From the NCBI GenBank assembly GCA_021791455.1, contig JAJYWM010000292.1, positions 1 through 7,634 on the forward strand: DNA of 7,634 bases, written 5' to 3'. The position numbers and the translations under genes are program-made. Source of the DNA: a bacterium (GTDB lineage: Bacteria > Chloroflexota > Dormibacteria > UBA8260 > Bog-877). Under the pieces are notes generated by a model. That model was not told where the DNA came from and searched no databases. It saw only the letters and a list, made by a program, of their open reading frames with translations. Position 1 is the first letter of the stretch. Each line of letters opens with the position of its first letter. Positions 6,257-7,634 of this stretch are shown piece by piece.

Positions 6257-7561
6257 TCAGCCCACTGGTCGTAAGGAGGGCCTGGTGGCCGTCCACAGCA
6301 GCACCACTCCAACCACGACGGCGCCTGCGGCGATCGCGGTGAATAGCGGCACCACTCGGCTCATGCCCGCGTACGCCAGGGTGCCCAGGGGCCCCCCCGC
6401 CGCATAGGCCAGGCTGTAGAGCGACAGGATCCGCGCTCTCATGGCCTCGGGGGCGCTCGCTTGCAGGGTGGTGAGCAGGGCCGTGTTGGCGGCCATGAAT
6501 CCCAGGCTTATGCCGGCGAGGCAGGGGATCGCGAGTGCGAGTGTCGGAGCCCTGGTAAGCCCGAACAGCGAGGCCATGTACAGCGGCGCCGCCGCCAGCA
6601 GCAGTCGGTCGCGTCGCAATTTCCGGCTGACCAGGCTGAGTGCCACCCCTCCGGCCAGGGCCCCGATCCCCCCCACGCTGTACATCACACCGAGCACCTG
6701 GCCGCCACCGTGAAGCTGATCCTTGGCAAAGACGGGAAGGTAGGGCATGTAACCGATGCCGAACAACCCCAGGGTCACGCTGCCGATCAGAACGGCGCGG
6801 GTGGAGGGGTCGTTGCGACTCCACCTCAGCCCCTCAACCATCCTGCCCATGGCTCCGAGCTGGGCGGAACTGCGACGGACGATCGGCCAGTTTCCGAAGA
6901 TCAAGATGACCAGGAGAGGCACGACGCAGGCCGTCATGGCCAGGAAGCAACTCGCTGCGCCGAGGGTCCCCAGCAGAACGCCTCCCAAGGCCGGGCCGAT
7001 GATGCGGGCCGCGCTACCGACGCTGCTGGTCAGCGTGGCGGCACCCACCAGTTGATCTCGGGGCACCAGGTCTGCGACCAGCGCCTGGCGCGTCGGTCCG
7101 TTGAAGGAGTCGGCAGCTCCAAAGCAGATCGCCGCCCCCAACAGCACCGGCAGCGAGGCTCGCCCAAGGCCGGCGGCCAGGGCCAGCCCCAGGGATGTCA
7201 GCCCCAGGGCGCTGGTGGCCGTGACCAGTATCAGCCGTCGCGGCAGGCGGTCGCCGACCACCCCCGCTGGGACTGACAGGAGGACCGCCGGGATGCCGTC
7301 GGCGGCGCCCACCAATCCGACCGCGCTCACGGAGCCTGTTACCTGGAGGGTCAGGTACCCAAGCGCAACCAGCTGCATCCAAGTGCCGAGGGAGAGTGGC
7401 CCCAGTCCAACCAGGTAGCGTCGGAACGCAGGCACCTTGAGGGCGTCTGGAACTCGTTCCGAGAGCCATCGTCTGCCGTAGAACCATGGCTCCGAACGCG
7501 CGCTCTTAGGGGGGAGGCCGGGCGGGGATGCGGGAACAGGTATTTCTGGTTGGTCTGGCAT
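6257..7561 (-). CDS. MFS exporter, EntS-like (DHA3 type)
   Basis: A 434-residue major facilitator transporter. A 40-residue Pro-rich cytoplasmic N-terminus precedes about 12 hydrophobic segments. Motif A is clear in the loop after the second segment: GVVGDRLPRRLIL at 100-112. Other stretches are typical of the EntS/DHA3 branch: GPTRQALVADLVPRDQL (155-171) then ARIIGPALGGVLL, and PEAMRARILSLYSLAYAAGGPLG (371-393) in the second half. Members are proton-driven exporters of siderophores, macrolides and other drugs; the substrate here cannot be read. The start is ATG at 7559-7561, with an AGGCGAG-like ribosome site just upstream. It is the first gene of a two-gene unit with the Eis-like acetyltransferase and diverges from the gene that begins at 7603. 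Confidence 0.87.
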   Translation of the reverse strand: MPDQPEIPVPASPPGLPPKSARSEPWFYGRRWLSERVPDALKVPAFRRYLVGLGPLSLGTWMQLVALGYLTLQVTGSVSAVGLVGAADGIPAVLLSVPAGVVGDRLPRRLILVTATSALGLTSLGLALAAGLGRASLPVLLGAAICFGAADSFNGPTRQALVADLVPRDQLVGAATLTSSVGSAARIIGPALGGVLLGTLGAASCFLAMTACVVPLLVILIFGNWPIVRRSSAQLGAMGRMVEGLRWSRNDPSTRAVLIGSVTLGLFGIGYMPYLPVFAKDQLHGGGQVLGVMYSVGGIGALAGGVALSLVSRKLRRDRLLLAAAPLYMASLFGLTRAPTLALAIPCLAGISLGFMAANTALLTTLQASAPEAMRARILSLYSLAYAAGGPLGTLAYAGMSRVVPLFTAIAAGAVVVGVVLLWTATRPSLRPVG

Positions 7562-7591
7562 ACTCGCCTACGGGTCTCCCTGCCGTGAGTC

Positions 7592-7597
7592 GGAGGT
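7592..7597 (+). promoter_or_regulatory. Strong Shine-Dalgarno for the divergent edge gene
   Basis: GGAGGT, five bases before the ATG at 7603. It is the best ribosome binding site in the window and decides the start over the in-frame GTG at 7585. It lies in the 41-nt gap between the divergent starts at 7561 and 7603, so any promoter of either gene must overlap the other gene's leader or lie within its coding region. Confidence 0.65.
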
Positions 7598-7602
7598 GGT
7601 CA

Positions 7603-7634
7603 ATGTCGCCGAATCTCTTCTCGGGTCGGTTGGT
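7603..7634 (+). CDS. Start of a divergent gene, truncated by the window edge
   Basis: Ten full codons (MSPNLFSGRL) run in an open frame to the right edge, preceded by a well-placed Shine-Dalgarno. Too little is visible to name a product. A regulator or related transport gene would be usual opposite an MFS exporter, but nothing in these ten codons shows that. The call rests on the ribosome site and the divergent layout. Confidence 0.45.
   Translation, partial: MSPNLFSGRL

Noticed and set aside
6159..6824. A 221-codon minus-strand frame overlapping both the exporter and the acetyltransferase
   Set aside because: It is a shifted frame over two well-supported genes on the same strand and shows no protein-like pattern.
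6461..7276. A 271-codon plus-strand frame opposite the MFS exporter
   Set aside because: It is rich in Gln/Gly/His/Arg and is a typical antisense shadow of a transporter. The minus-strand frame has motif A and the membrane segments.
7562..7590. Short ACTC / GAGT dyad between the divergent genes
   Set aside because: Arms of four bases are well within chance, so it is not a supportable operator.

Overview
The window is a gene-dense, GC-rich bacterial chromosomal segment with two blocks that converge on a short gap at about 4890-5008. GC-rich third codon positions, frequent GTG or possible TTG starts and mostly overlapping genes suggest a high-GC bacterium such as Actinomycetota, Chloroflexota or Dormibacterota. 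The sequence alone does not settle the phylum.

Block 1 (1-4889, + strand) is the distal part of a Tad (tight adherence, Flp type IVc pilus) operon. It holds the 3' end of a tadB-like inner-membrane platform gene, a tadC-like partner, two TadE-type minor pseudopilin genes in tandem, a TadG-like pseudopilin gene, a TadZ/CpaE-like MinD-superfamily ATPase and a small unrecognised protein. Most of the genes overlap by 1-11 nt, so translational coupling is likely. The secretion ATPase (tadA), the Flp pilin and the prepilin peptidase are not in the window and would be expected upstream or elsewhere. TadB and TadC would form the platform, the TadE/TadG-like proteins would be minor pilins or the priming complex, and TadZ would position the machine.

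Block 2 (7561 down to 5009, - strand) is a two-gene unit: an EntS-like (DHA3) major facilitator exporter followed 21 nt later by an Eis-family GNAT acetyltransferase. It looks like an efflux-plus-modification pair, but the substrate is unknown. At the right edge, a strong Shine-Dalgarno and ATG mark the first codons of a divergent gene that runs off the window.

I found no RNA gene, CRISPR array, insertion sequence or phage gene, and no clearly new multi-gene system. The points most worth a second look are the TadZ-like ATPase with arginine in place of the P-loop lysine, a perfect 9+9 bp inverted repeat and a 16-bp palindrome flanking the tadG-tadZ junction, and cysteine-rich pseudopilins, two of which end in a C-terminal cysteine.
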